A DNA stretch of 64,000 nt from Xanthomonas sp. DAR 35659 (GCF_041242975.1 NZ_CP162488.1:289501-353500); one strand, 5' to 3'. Shown: positions 17,265-26,223, counted from the first letter of the stretch. Notes: generated by a model not told the origin, from the letters alone. Numbers and translations are program-made.

Positions 17265-20036
17265 TCAGAAGTCGTAGGTCAGGCTCAGCAGCAGGTTGCG
17301 GCCCAGGATCGGCCGCGCGTAGAAAGCGCCGGACGCGCCGCTGTTCTCGGCGAAGCCCGAGCGCGGATTGCCTTCGGTCAAGCCCACCTCGTCGGTCAGG
17401 TTGTCCAGGTTCGCCTGCAGCTGCCACTTCGGCGTGAGCCGGTACGTCACCCCCGCGCTCCACACGCCGTAGCTGGGCAGCTCCAGGCTGTTGGCGATGT
17501 CCGAATACATCTTGTCCAGGTAGTGGTAGGACAGGTAGATCTCGCCGCGTCCGTCGGGCAGCAGCAGGCTCGGGGTCACGGTGACGTTGACCGGCGGCGT
17601 GCGCTCGGGCTTGTTGCCGTCGAACAGCCGCGCGAAACCGGTGCCCTGGTCGTCGTTGACCTGGACCTCGGAGCGTTGCACCACGCCGGTGGCCTGCAGC
17701 TGGAAGTAGCGCGCCGGCTTCCACAGCACGTCGAACTCCACGCCGTTGGAGACGATGTCCGAGTAGAAGCGCACCTCGGTCGCCGCGCCCGGCGGCAGGC
17801 GCGAGAACAGGAAATCCTTGTAGGTGGTGCGGAAGCCGGTCAGCGAGGCGGTCAGCACGCGGCTCTGGTAGCGCAGGCCGACCTCGCCGAAGTCGATCTT
17901 GACCGGATCGAAGCGGCCGTTGGCCTGGAAGCCGCGCGCATAGCGCGCATACAGCGCGAAGTTGTCGGTCAGCAGGTAGGTGCCGCCCAGGGTCGCGGCG
18001 GTCTCGGTGAAGCCGCCATCGTAGTGCCGGTAGTTGCCGGTGAACGCGCCGCCGCCGAACTGCGCCAGGTAGTTGTTGGCGATGATGGTGTCGACGTCGT
18101 TGCCGTTGGCGTCGAACGCGCCGGCGATCGGCTGCATCGGCGTGGAGATGCCTTCGTAGAAATCGATGTCGTAGCGCTCCACGCGCACGCCGCCGTCGAT
18201 GCGCAGGCGCTCGGTGGCCTGGAACTCGTCGTTGAGGTACAGCGAGAACGAATCGGCGCTGTAATGGTTGTTGCTGTCGCCCCAGTTGCTGTAGTTGAGC
18301 AGGCCGTTCTCGGTCAATGAGCCGACCGCGTTGCCGGCGGCGTCGAGCGCGACGATGTCCATGCGGTCGGGCCGGTTGCGCACCTCGCTGACGAAGGTCG
18401 AGGCGCCGATGTTGGAATCGCGCACCCGGCTGTGGAAATACAGCAGGCCGGCGGTGAAGCTGTTGCGCTCGTCGTGCCAGGTCAGGCTGGCGTCGTTGAC
18501 GAATTCTTCCACGTCGCGGCGGTTGTCGCCGGTGATGCTGTGGGTGACCAGGCCGTTGCCGTTGAGCGCGTTCAGCGCATCGGCGCCGGCGATCACCTCG
18601 CCGTTGCGGACCCGGCGCAACCCGGCGGTCACCGCGCCCTGCGCGGCGAAGCGGTCCAGCAGCACGCCGATGTCGCCGAAGTTGGCGCGGTCCAGGCGAT
18701 AGGTCGCCGGCACCAGCGAGGCGTTGTCGGAACTGAACACCGAATTGAAATCGCTCTTGAAGTCGGTGTAGCGGCCCTTGGAGCGGAACGTCAGGCCATC
18801 GTTGATGTCGTATTCGACGTGATAGCCGGGCGCCACCGCGGTGACATGCACGCCGTCGCGCAGGTCGTGGCGCTGCCAGCTACGCCCGGAGGCCGGCGCG
18901 GTGCGCACGTCCATCACCGCATTGTCGCGGCTGAGCATGGTGCCGGTGCTGGCATCCAGGCCGGGCACGCCGCGCGGATCGCCCGGGTCCTGCAGCGGGA
19001 TCGGCAACTGGAAGGTGTTGTGGTCGTCGACCAACTTGAGGCTGAAGCCGAATTCGCCGCGCTCGAACATGCGCCCGATCGCGGCGCGGAAGATGCCGCC
19101 GTGGTCGCCGGTGAAGCCCGGGTCGCGCACCCCGTCGGCGCGGCGGTAGAAGCCGCCGACGCTGTACTGCCAGTTGGCGTCGATCGGCCCGCCCTGCCAC
19201 AGGTCGATGCGGCGCGTGCCGAAGTAGGAGGTGGTCAGGCGCAGCGTGCCTTCCGGCTCGGCGCCGGGCTTGCGGGTCAGGAAGTTGACCGTGGCGCCGG
19301 CGCCGTTGGCGGTGAGGATGCCGGAGGTGCCGCCGCGCACCGCCTCCATGCGGTCGATGCTCACCTCCTGCTTGAGGATCGTGTCGGCCAGCGCATTGGT
19401 GTAGAACACCGGCAGCCCGTCCTCGGACAGCTGCACGAATTGCTGGCTGCCGCCGGGCATGCCGCGCACCGAGAAGTTGTTGGAGATCTCGCCGCCGGAG
19501 GCTTCCACGAACATGCCCGGGATCAGCTCCAGCGCCTGCGCGGTGCTGCGCGGCGCCTTGCGTTCCAGCGCCTGCTGGTCGGCCACGGTGATCGCCGAGG
19601 ACGACTGCAGCACGGTGCGGTGCGCGGCGGTGGTCCCGGTGACGATCACCGCGTCCAGCGTCTGCGCGCCGCCGCTGGCCGGCGCCGCCTCGATCACCAG
19701 CACCCCGTTGCCGGCCGCGCGCGCGCTCAGCCCGGTCCCGGCCAGCAGCAGGTCCAGCCCTTCCTGCGCGCCGTAGCTGCCGCTGAGCGCGCTGCTGCGC
19801 TTGCCGGCGACCACCGCGCGGTCGTACGCCAGCTGTTGCTGGGAAACGCGGCCGAAGGCGGCCAGCGCGCCGGGCAGGTCCTGCGCGGGAATGTCGAAGG
19901 CGATGCGGGCGGCGGTCGGCGCCGGCGGCGATTGCGCCAGCGCCAGCGCCGGGGCGCTCAGCGACAGGGCCAGGCCGAACTGCAGGCAGGCACGCACGGC
20001 CTGGGAAAGCGGACGGGGACGCGACGATGGCGACAT
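17265..20036 (-). CDS. TonB-dependent outer-membrane transducer with N-terminal STN domain
   Basis: 923 residues. A signal peptide (LQFGLALSLSAPALALAQ) is followed by a secretin/TonB N-terminal (STN) signalling domain (IAFDIPAQDLPGALAAFGRVSQQQLAYD) at about residues 40-115. Then come the plug (QALELIPGMFVEASGGEISNNFSVRG...) and a 22-strand barrel ending in LLLSLTYDF with the terminal Phe. The STN domain means it can signal to an anti-sigma factor, here the FecR encoded just upstream. ATG 20036 has GAGGAGA upstream; the longer open frame is accidental and would cross the heptamer repeat. The glycosidase downstream suggests a glycan or oligosaccharide ligand, but a ferric siderophore cannot be excluded. 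Confidence 0.9.
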   Translation of the reverse strand: MSPSSRPRPLSQAVRACLQFGLALSLSAPALALAQSPPAPTAARIAFDIPAQDLPGALAAFGRVSQQQLAYDRAVVAGKRSSALSGSYGAQEGLDLLLAGTGLSARAAGNGVLVIEAAPASGGAQTLDAVIVTGTTAAHRTVLQSSSAITVADQQALERKAPRSTAQALELIPGMFVEASGGEISNNFSVRGMPGGSQQFVQLSEDGLPVFYTNALADTILKQEVSIDRMEAVRGGTSGILTANGAGATVNFLTRKPGAEPEGTLRLTTSYFGTRRIDLWQGGPIDANWQYSVGGFYRRADGVRDPGFTGDHGGIFRAAIGRMFERGEFGFSLKLVDDHNTFQLPIPLQDPGDPRGVPGLDASTGTMLSRDNAVMDVRTAPASGRSWQRHDLRDGVHVTAVAPGYHVEYDINDGLTFRSKGRYTDFKSDFNSVFSSDNASLVPATYRLDRANFGDIGVLLDRFAAQGAVTAGLRRVRNGEVIAGADALNALNGNGLVTHSITGDNRRDVEEFVNDASLTWHDERNSFTAGLLYFHSRVRDSNIGASTFVSEVRNRPDRMDIVALDAAGNAVGSLTENGLLNYSNWGDSNNHYSADSFSLYLNDEFQATERLRIDGGVRVERYDIDFYEGISTPMQPIAGAFDANGNDVDTIIANNYLAQFGGGAFTGNYRHYDGGFTETAATLGGTYLLTDNFALYARYARGFQANGRFDPVKIDFGEVGLRYQSRVLTASLTGFRTTYKDFLFSRLPPGAATEVRFYSDIVSNGVEFDVLWKPARYFQLQATGVVQRSEVQVNDDQGTGFARLFDGNKPERTPPVNVTVTPSLLLPDGRGEIYLSYHYLDKMYSDIANSLELPSYGVWSAGVTYRLTPKWQLQANLDNLTDEVGLTEGNPRSGFAENSGASGAFYARPILGRNLLLSLTYDF

Positions 20037-20134
20037 GACGGGCTCTCTCTCCTCATGGCAGGGACGGCGCCGCCGGCAAGGCGACGCGCTCGCTAGGAAG
20101 AACACGCACCAGTGGGGAAAACACACACTTGGGG

Positions 20135-20251
20135 CTGGGAATCGGGAATGGGGAATCGGAACAGCGGAAGGCGCGCGCGGTCGGCGGCAGCGCGTGCCTG
20201 GAATACGCTCTTGCGATTCCCGATTCCCGATTCCCGATTCCCGATTCCCGG
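20135..20251. repeat. Arm-loop-arm heptamer element (copy 3)
   Basis: Left arm 20135-20159 and right arm 20213-20251 (tandem CGATTCC heptamers) enclose about 55 bp. It lies between fecR and the transducer gene and could form a stable RNA stem within the operon, separating sigma-fecR expression from the receptor. Confidence 0.8.
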
Positions 20252-20254
20252 CCC

Positions 20255-21226
20255 TCAACGCGCCTCGAGCACGATCGCCCCGGCGTCGCCGCTGCGTGCG
20301 CGCAGCGGCAGCACCGCGGTCACGCCGGAGACGAAGGCGGCGCTGTCCCCGGCCTTGAACATGCCGCTGACCCGCAGCTGCCCGGTGCTGCGGTCGGCCA
20401 GTCGCAGCTGCACCGGGCTGTAGCGGTTCACCCGCGCCACCGCGACCGCCAGCGGCTCGTCGTCGAACAGCAGCAGGCCGCTGCGCCAGGCCTGTTCCTG
20501 CGCCGGATCCACCCGCACCACGCGCGGCTGCGCGGCTCCCGGCGCGGCCGAGGTCCAGGCCTGGCCGGCGGCCAGCCGCTGCGGCGGCGCGGAGGCTTTG
20601 GCCGTGGCTACGCCGCGGTCCTGGTTTTCGATGCGCACGCTGCCTTCGTACAGCACCACCCGCACCTGCTCGCTGACCCGTTCGACGCTGAACGCGGTGC
20701 CGGTGGCGACCACGCGGCTGGCGCCGGCGTCGACCACGAATGGCCGCTCGCGCTGCTTGGCCACGCTGAACGCGGCGCGCCCGCGGCGCAGCCGCACTTC
20801 GCGCAGGCGGCCGCTGTAGCGCACCTCCACCTGGCTGTCGGCGTCCAGCGTCAGCGCCGAGCCATCGTCCAGCACCACCTGGCGCTGCTGCGCCAGCCCG
20901 GTGCGGTACACCGTCGGCGCCAACAGCCACCAGCTGCCGATCGCCGCCAGCGCCAGCGCCGCGGCCGCCGCCCAGGCCAGCGCCGGCCGCCGCGCGCGCT
21001 GCAGGTCGGTGCGCGCGGCGCGGCGCAGCGCCTGCACGCGCGGATGCGCGGCGGCGGCGCCGGTCATGTCCCAGGCGCGCTGCGCCCGCGCGAGCAGGCG
21101 CGCATGCGCGGGATCCTCCTGCAGCCAGCGCTGCAAGGCCTGCCGCTGCGCCGGCGACAGCTCGCCGCCGGCCAGCAGCAGGCACCAGCGCGCGGCGTCC
21201 TCGGCGCCGGCCTGCGCGCGGCTCAC
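20255..21226 (-). CDS. fecR: FecR-family anti-sigma/sigma-regulator
   Basis: 323 residues. The cytoplasmic DUF4880-like N-terminus (DAARWCLLLAGGELSPAQRQALQRWLQEDPAHARLL) has the conserved W/L pattern. One membrane helix (LAWAAAAALALAAIGSWWLL, residues about 90-110) is followed by the periplasmic FecR domain (DDGSALTLDADSQVEVRYSG, GRAAFSVAKQRERPFVVDAG). The C-terminal part contacts the STN domain of the transducer in known systems. The GTG start at 21226 overlaps the sigma-factor stop codon (GTGA), so the two are translationally coupled. Confidence 0.92.
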   Translation of the reverse strand: MSRAQAGAEDAARWCLLLAGGELSPAQRQALQRWLQEDPAHARLLARAQRAWDMTGAAAAHPRVQALRRAARTDLQRARRPALAWAAAAALALAAIGSWWLLAPTVYRTGLAQQRQVVLDDGSALTLDADSQVEVRYSGRLREVRLRRGRAAFSVAKQRERPFVVDAGASRVVATGTAFSVERVSEQVRVVLYEGSVRIENQDRGVATAKASAPPQRLAAGQAWTSAAPGAAQPRVVRVDPAQEQAWRSGLLLFDDEPLAVAVARVNRYSPVQLRLADRSTGQLRVSGMFKAGDSAAFVSGVTAVLPLRARSGDAGAIVLEAR

Positions 21227-21759
21227 GGCGCACGCTCCATCAACTCCGCCAGTTCGGTCATGGCGCGCAACAGATGCTTCTGCACCGCGCTGACCGAGAT
21301 GCCGTAACGGCTGGCGATCTGCGCCTGGCTCATGTTCTCCAAGCGGAACTGCAGGAAGATCGCGCGGGTGCGCGGCGCCAGCCGCTCCAGCGCATCGGCG
21401 ACCTCGCCCAGCGCCTGGCGCCCGGCCAGCACCCGCGGCGGATCCAGCGTCTCCACCGCATGCTCGGCCGTCGCGCCTTGCCGCTGCCGATGCAGGCTGC
21501 GCACCTTCTCGCGGCGGGCGCGGTCGCGCAGCAGGTTGGTCGCGCTGCGGAACAGGTAGCCGTCGTCGCAGACCGCGCCGGGCGATGCGGCCAGATTGGC
21601 GAAGACCTGATGGGTCAGGTCTTCCGCCTCGCTGGGGTCGGCCACGCGATGGCGGAAGAACGACAGCAGCGCCGGCCGGCAGCGCTGGTACAGCGCGCTC
21701 AGCGCGCCGCCAGGCCATGCGGTCGTCGCCAGCGCGGGGCGGAGTTTGCGGGTCGCCAT
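21223..21759 (-). CDS. ECF RNA polymerase sigma factor (FecI-like)
   Basis: 178 residues. Region 2 (LYQRCRPALLSFFRHRVADPSEAEDLTHQVFANLA...YLFRSATNLLRDRARRE) and region 4 (LERLAPRTRAIFLQFRLENMSQAQIASRYGISVSAVQKHLLRA) are both complete. FecI-type sigma factors are held by FecR and released when the outer-membrane transducer binds its ligand. The expected target is the transducer-glycosidase transcription unit downstream. The start codon ATG at 21759 is the only good candidate. Confidence 0.93.
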   Translation of the reverse strand: MATRKLRPALATTAWPGGALSALYQRCRPALLSFFRHRVADPSEAEDLTHQVFANLAASPGAVCDDGYLFRSATNLLRDRARREKVRSLHRQRQGATAEHAVETLDPPRVLAGRQALGEVADALERLAPRTRAIFLQFRLENMSQAQIASRYGISVSAVQKHLLRAMTELAELMERAP

Positions 21760-21911
21760 CGCGCCGGGACTATAGGTGCGGCGGCGCCGGCAGGCGTGAC
21801 ACAGTGCAGCAAAACGGCGTCCGCCGCGCGCCGGTTAGACTTGCGCGCGGCCGTAGCCTTCATGAGCTTTGAACGGCCATCCTTCTAGTTTCCGCTGCAC
21901 AAGGAGCCAAA

Positions 21912-22499
21912 ATGCCGATGCGTCACCGCTTGCATGCCATCGTAGGAAGCGCGTTGCTGGTGCTGGCCGGCTGCAGCAGCACGCCGCCGGCACCGCCCGC
22001 GCCGCCACCATCGAAGGCGCCGCCGCTGCCGCTCAGCGGCACCGTGCAGCAGGCGCAGGCCGTGCTGGCGCCGGCCTCCGGCAGCCTGGTCAGCGGCAAG
22101 CTGTCGCTGGTGGCCGCGCCCGGCGGGGTGCGCATCACCGGCATCCTCGGCGGCCTGCAGCCCAGCCGCGCGTTCGCCTTCCATGTCCACGAGCGCGGCG
22201 ATTGCAGCGCGGCCGATGCCAGCAGCGCCGGCGGCCACTTCAATCCGCTTGGCGCGCCGCATGGCCGCGCCAACAGCGGCCCGCACCACGCCGGTGACAT
22301 GGACAACCTCACCGCCACCGCCGACGGCACCGCGCAGGTCGACGTACTGCTGCACGGCGTGGTGCTCGGCGGTGGCGCGGCCAACGACATCGTCGGCCGC
22401 GCGCTGGTCGCGCATGCCGATCCCGACGACTACCGCAGCCAGCCGGCCGGCAACGCCGGCGCGCGCGTGGCCTGCGGCGTGATCCGCGCGCTGCGCTGA
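21912..22499 (+). CDS. sodC: Cu/Zn superoxide dismutase, lipoprotein (first of a tandem pair)
   Basis: 195 residues. The signal ends in a lipobox (LVLAGCSS), then a Pro/Ala-rich linker, then the SodC fold. All metal ligands are visible: FHVHERGDC (two Cu histidines), GGHFNP (bridging His), PHG and GPHHAGDMDN (Zn His and Asp), LVAHADPDDY (fourth Cu His), and the C-terminal GNAGARVACGVI signature with the structural cysteine. It converts superoxide to peroxide in the periplasm or at the cell surface. A paralogue follows 67 bp downstream. ATG 21912 is preferred; another ATG lies at 21918. Confidence 0.93.
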   Translation: MPMRHRLHAIVGSALLVLAGCSSTPPAPPAPPPSKAPPLPLSGTVQQAQAVLAPASGSLVSGKLSLVAAPGGVRITGILGGLQPSRAFAFHVHERGDCSAADASSAGGHFNPLGAPHGRANSGPHHAGDMDNLTATADGTAQVDVLLHGVVLGGGAANDIVGRALVAHADPDDYRSQPAGNAGARVACGVIRALR

Positions 22500-22566
22500 C
22501 CGCTCATCCGCCCGGGTCTGCCCGGGCGTCCGTCCGCATTCCGCGGACCCAGCAAGGAGAACCTTC

Positions 22567-23196
22567 ATGCGTACGCTTCCCACCGTGTTGTTCCTGGCCA
22601 CCACGCTCGCGCTCGGTGCCTGCAAGCGCGAAGAACCCGCCGCGGACGCCTCCACCGCTGCCCCGGCGCCCGCCGCCGAGCCGGCTCCGGCGGCCGAACC
22701 GGCACCTGCGCCGGCCGCCTCCACCGCCGCCAGCGCCGCATTGAGCCCGACCCAGGGCAATCAGGTCGCCGGCGAGGTCAAGTTCAACGTGGTCGGCGGC
22801 GCGGTGCACGTCACCGGCACCATCACCGGGCTCAAGCCCAACAGCGAGCACGGCTTCCACATCCACGAATTCGGCGATTGCAGCGCGCCCGACGGCAGCA
22901 GCGCCGGCGGCCACTTCAACCCGGCCAAGACCGACCACGGCCAGGTCGGCGCCGATCCGCACCATGGCGGCGACATGCCCAACCTCAAGGCCGACGCCGA
23001 GGGCAAGGCCACGATCGACGCGCCGGTGTCCAACAACGTCAACATCGGCAAGGGCGATGGTTTCGACATCCTCAACCACGCGGTGATCGTCCATGCCGAC
23101 CCGGACGACTACAAGACCCAGCCCACCGGCAACGCCGGCGGCCGCCTGGCCTGCGGCGTGATCAAGGGCGACGCGGCGGCAGCGCCGGCACAGTAA
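22567..23196 (+). CDS. sodC: Cu/Zn superoxide dismutase, lipoprotein (second of a tandem pair)
   Basis: 209 residues, with AAGGAG at a normal distance before the ATG. The lipobox is LALGACKRE, followed by an unusually long Ala/Pro/Glu linker (residues about 20-55). The SodC ligand set is complete: HGFHIHEFGDC, GGHFNP, DHG, DPHHGGDMPN, VIVHADPDDY and GNAGGRLACGVI. It is closely similar to the first copy in the catalytic domain but differs in the linker, which suggests an old tandem duplication with a possible difference in location or partner. A GC-rich hairpin follows. Confidence 0.93.
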   Translation: MRTLPTVLFLATTLALGACKREEPAADASTAAPAPAAEPAPAAEPAPAPAASTAASAALSPTQGNQVAGEVKFNVVGGAVHVTGTITGLKPNSEHGFHIHEFGDCSAPDGSSAGGHFNPAKTDHGQVGADPHHGGDMPNLKADAEGKATIDAPVSNNVNIGKGDGFDILNHAVIVHADPDDYKTQPTGNAGGRLACGVIKGDAAAAPAQ

Positions 23197-23240
23197 GACG
23201 GCGCGATCCCAGCGCCGAATCGCGATCGCGCAATGCAAAC

Positions 23241-23263
23241 CGGCGCCCGGTCTCCGGGCGCCG
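23241..23263 (+). terminator. Hairpin after the sodC pair
   Basis: CGGCGCCCGG and CCGGGCGCCG form a perfect 10-bp stem with a TCT loop, 44 bp after the second sodC stop. No U-tract is present. A second stem (GCGGTCGCA/TGCGACCGC, 23341-23361) lies just past the convergent NADAR gene and may serve that strand. Confidence 0.5.
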
Positions 23264-23370
23264 GCCTCCCCGCCAGGCGCGGCACCGATACCGATGCGCA
23301 CGCTGCAGCCAAGAAGTCGGCGAAGTGCCGCTGCAGCGGAGCGGTCGCACGCTGCGACCGCTCGCCAGTC

Positions 23371-23937
23371 TCAGGTGGTTCCTGATTTGGCCAGGTGCTG
23401 GCGGACGTGCATCAGTGCGAAGCCCAAGAGGTTGTCGCCCTGCCATTGCGCGGGGTCGGCTGCCCGCGGGTCGTCCGCCGCCAATTCAATCCCCCAAATC
23501 CGGTCGACCGGGCTGGCCTCGACCAAGACCCGTTCCTGAGTCGCGAGCAGGAACGTTCTCAGCACATCGTGCTGGCCGAATTTGCCGAGGTTTCCCTCGA
23601 CGACCAACTGCATGCGTGCTCTGCGCCAGGTCTGCTCGTCGAAACCGCGGATCTGGCGACCAATCGCTTTCGCTTCGCCGGGATGAGATGCCGCAAGAAT
23701 GCGTGCACAGGCGTCGTGATCGCCGAACAGGCGCGCCTTGCCGGCCATCATGTAGTGCTCGGCGGTCGGATAGGAGACCGCATCGAGCACGAAGGGCGCT
23801 TCGAACCATTGGCTGAAGCAGCTTCGGTCGATTTCGCCCGGCCGCTTTGGCGTGTGTCCCCAGAAGTACACGAATTTGAGGTGTTCGCCAGCGAGCAGGC
23901 GGGCACGCAACGCCGACACCGTCAAAAGATCGCGCAT
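23371..23937 (-). CDS. NADAR-domain protein (YbiA-like N-glycosidase family)
   Basis: 188 residues. VYFWGHTPKRPGEIDRSCFSQWFEAPFVLD, YPTAEHYMMAGKARLFGD and GNLGKFGQHDVLRTFLLATQERVLVEASPVDRIWGIEL are the NADAR/YbiA blocks, with the conserved Glu in TAEH and the final WGIEL segment. Family members cleave N-glycosidic bonds of phosphorylated riboflavin intermediates, and some remove ADP-ribose from guanine in DNA. Which applies here cannot be told from sequence. It lies 11 bp downstream of an unknown gene on the same strand and is probably co-transcribed with it. Confidence 0.85.
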   Translation of the reverse strand: MRDLLTVSALRARLLAGEHLKFVYFWGHTPKRPGEIDRSCFSQWFEAPFVLDAVSYPTAEHYMMAGKARLFGDHDACARILAASHPGEAKAIGRQIRGFDEQTWRRARMQLVVEGNLGKFGQHDVLRTFLLATQERVLVEASPVDRIWGIELAADDPRAADPAQWQGDNLLGFALMHVRQHLAKSGTT

Positions 23938-23948
23938 CTCAGCGTCGC

Positions 23949-24836
23949 TCAGGCGGCTGCCAGCGCCTGTTTGGCGTCCTGCCCGCTCTCACAGTGCACG
24001 TACAGCACCGGCAGGCCGTGCGCTTCCAGCACCGCGGCCAGTTGCCGCTGGCGGGCCAGGTACTGCTCGTAGACCCGCTGCAGGCGGTCGCAGTCCTGGC
24101 GGTCGTGCGCGTAGTGCGCGCACCAACTGGCCGGATCGAACAGCGCCATGCGCACCTCGCCGCCGCGGTAGCGCAGCAGCGGCTCGGGCGCGGTGGCCAG
24201 CCACTCCTCCTGCTCCGGCGCCAGCAGGGCGGTCTCGATCAGCGGCCATAGCGCCGCCAGGCCCTGGTTGTCGTACTGCATCGACATCATCGCGGCCAGG
24301 TCGTTGCCGGTCAGGTAGCGCGCGTGTTCGATCTGGGCGCCGAAGGCCTGCTGCGCCAGCAAGGCGGTGTCCGGCTGCGCCATGCCCTGCGCCAGCAGCA
24401 CGTCCTCCAGCGCGTCGGCCACCGGCTGCAGCAGGTCCGCCGGCCCGCTGAGCAGGAACGGCACCACCCGCAGCGCGCCGCCGAGCAGGCCGGTATCGGC
24501 CTGGAACGGCAACGGCACGGTGCCGTCGGCGTCGCTGCCGAAAGCCAGCAGCCGCGGGCCGTCGGCGCGTCCGGGGGCGCGGACGCCGAGTTCCTCCAGG
24601 CGCCGGTGGATCGGCCAGCCCGGACGCAGCACCTCGGCCGGGTCGAAATGCGCGCCGGCCAGGCTCAGCTCCAGCTCGCGCACCGCCGGCACCAGCTGCG
24701 CCAGATCGCGGCCGACCTTCTCGGCCAGCTCGGCGGCCTGCGCGTGCGGCAGCGCGGCGTGGGCCGGGGCGCGCCCGGCGGACAGTTCCAGGGCGATCAC
24801 CCCGCGGGCGTGGCTGTTGGCGACGGCTTGGTTCAT
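23949..24836 (-). CDS. Conserved protein of unknown function, co-directional with NADAR
   Basis: 295 residues, cytoplasmic, no signal peptide or membrane segment. I do not recognise the family. The N-terminal part is Ala/Leu-rich helical (AALPHAQAAELAEKVGRDLAQLVPAVRELELSL). There are two tryptophans in RPGWPIHRRLEELG and ALWPLIETAL, and a CAHYAHDRQDCDRLQRVYEQYLARQ segment that could be helical. The tail LPVLYVHCESGQDAKQALAAA resembles no catalytic motif I know. The reading frame has the base composition expected of a real core gene and its stop is 11 bp before the NADAR start, suggesting a two-gene operon. Confidence 0.65.
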   Translation of the reverse strand: MNQAVANSHARGVIALELSAGRAPAHAALPHAQAAELAEKVGRDLAQLVPAVRELELSLAGAHFDPAEVLRPGWPIHRRLEELGVRAPGRADGPRLLAFGSDADGTVPLPFQADTGLLGGALRVVPFLLSGPADLLQPVADALEDVLLAQGMAQPDTALLAQQAFGAQIEHARYLTGNDLAAMMSMQYDNQGLAALWPLIETALLAPEQEEWLATAPEPLLRYRGGEVRMALFDPASWCAHYAHDRQDCDRLQRVYEQYLARQRQLAAVLEAHGLPVLYVHCESGQDAKQALAAA

Positions 24837-24942
24837 GGAGATTGGCGGTTGGCCCGTGGCGGGCGCGTAGCTACACTCGCTTCATTATGCCTGCGCTAAC
24901 GTGCAGGCCATGTCCCCGACTCCCCTCGCGCGAGGTAATCCC

Positions 24943-26223
24943 ATGCCAGCAGCCCGTCCCGTCGCCATCCTCGGCGGCGTCCGCATTCCGTTTTGCCGGC
25001 AGAACACGGCGTACGCGGATGTCGGGAACCTCGGCATGTCGGTGCGCACGCTGGGCGCGCTGGTCGAGCGCTATGGCCTGCACGGCCAGCAGCTGGGCGA
25101 GGTGGCGATGGGCGCGGTGATCAAGCACTCCAGCGACTGGAACCTGGGCCGCGAGGCCGCGCTGTCCTCCGGGCTGTCGCCGCTGACCCCCGGCATCACC
25201 CTGCAGCGCGCCTGCGGCACCAGCCTGGACAGCATCATCACCGTGGCCAACAAGATCGCGCTGGGGCAGATCGACTCGGGCATCGGCGGCGGTTCGGACA
25301 CCACCTCCGAGGTGCCGATCGTCTACGGCAAGAAGCTGCGCGCGCGGCTGCTGGCCGCCAACCGCGCCAAGAGCACCGGCGACAAGCTGCGCGCGCTGAC
25401 CCGCGGCTTCAAGTTCGCCGAGCTCAAGCCCGAGTTCCCCGGCGTGGCCGAGCCGCGCACCGGCAAGAGCATGGGCGACCACTGCGAGGACATGGCCAAG
25501 CAGTGGAACATCGGCCGTGATTCGCAGGACGCCTGGGCGGTGTCCTCGCACCACAAGCTGGCCGCCGCCTACGAGCGCGGCTTCTTCGCCGACCTGATCG
25601 CGCCGTTCCGCGGCGTGGAGCGCGACAACATCCTGCGCGCGGACACCTCGCTGGAGAAGCTGGCCACGCTGAAGCCGGCGTTCGACAAGACCAGCGGCCG
25701 CGGCACCCTGACCGCGGCCAACTCCACCCCGCTGACCGATGGCGCCGCGGCGGTGTTGCTGGCCTCGGAGGAGTGGGCGCAGGCGCACGGCCACGCGCCG
25801 ATGGCCTACCTGCGCGATGCGCAGGTGGCGGCGGTGGACTTCGTGCACGGCGAAGGCCTGCTGATGGCGCCGACCATCGCCGTGCCGGAGATGCTCAAGC
25901 GCCACGGCCTGCGCCTGCAGGACTTCGATATCTACGAGATCCACGAGGCCTTCGCCGCGCAGGTGCTGTGCACCCTGCGCGCCTGGGAGAGCGAGGACTA
26001 CTGCCGCACCCGATTGGGCCTGGACACGCCGCTGGGCCAGATCGATCCGGCCAAGATCAATCCGCTGGGCTCGTCGCTGGCCACCGGCCATCCGTTCGCC
26101 GCCACCGGCGCGCGCATCGTCGCCACCGTCGCCAAGCAGCTGCAGGAGCGCGGCGGCGGCCGCGCGCTGATCTCGATCTGCACCGCCGGCGGCATGGGCG
26201 TGGTGGCGATCGTCGAGCGCTGA
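24943..26223 (+). CDS. Acetyl-CoA C-acyltransferase (thiolase, FadI-like)
   Basis: 426 residues, the long FadI type. LQRACGTSLDS carries the nucleophilic cysteine near residue 100, YEIHEAFAAQ and GHPFAATGARI the two active-site histidines, and SICTAGGMGVVAIVE the second cysteine. It carries out the final thiolytic step of fatty-acid beta-oxidation or, in reverse, acetyl-CoA condensation. ATG 24943 was chosen because it gives the standard N-terminus MPAARPVAILGGVRIPF; longer starts add residues without family support. It is divergent from the unknown gene at 24836 and is monocistronic as far as visible. Confidence 0.92.
   Translation: MPAARPVAILGGVRIPFCRQNTAYADVGNLGMSVRTLGALVERYGLHGQQLGEVAMGAVIKHSSDWNLGREAALSSGLSPLTPGITLQRACGTSLDSIITVANKIALGQIDSGIGGGSDTTSEVPIVYGKKLRARLLAANRAKSTGDKLRALTRGFKFAELKPEFPGVAEPRTGKSMGDHCEDMAKQWNIGRDSQDAWAVSSHHKLAAAYERGFFADLIAPFRGVERDNILRADTSLEKLATLKPAFDKTSGRGTLTAANSTPLTDGAAAVLLASEEWAQAHGHAPMAYLRDAQVAAVDFVHGEGLLMAPTIAVPEMLKRHGLRLQDFDIYEIHEAFAAQVLCTLRAWESEDYCRTRLGLDTPLGQIDPAKINPLGSSLATGHPFAATGARIVATVAKQLQERGGGRALISICTAGGMGVVAIVER

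Noticed and set aside
20037..21233. An open frame that joins the TonB transducer to sequence across fecR
   Set aside because: The extension crosses the heptamer repeat and is out of frame with FecR; the transducer has its own ATG, ribosome binding site and signal peptide at 20036.
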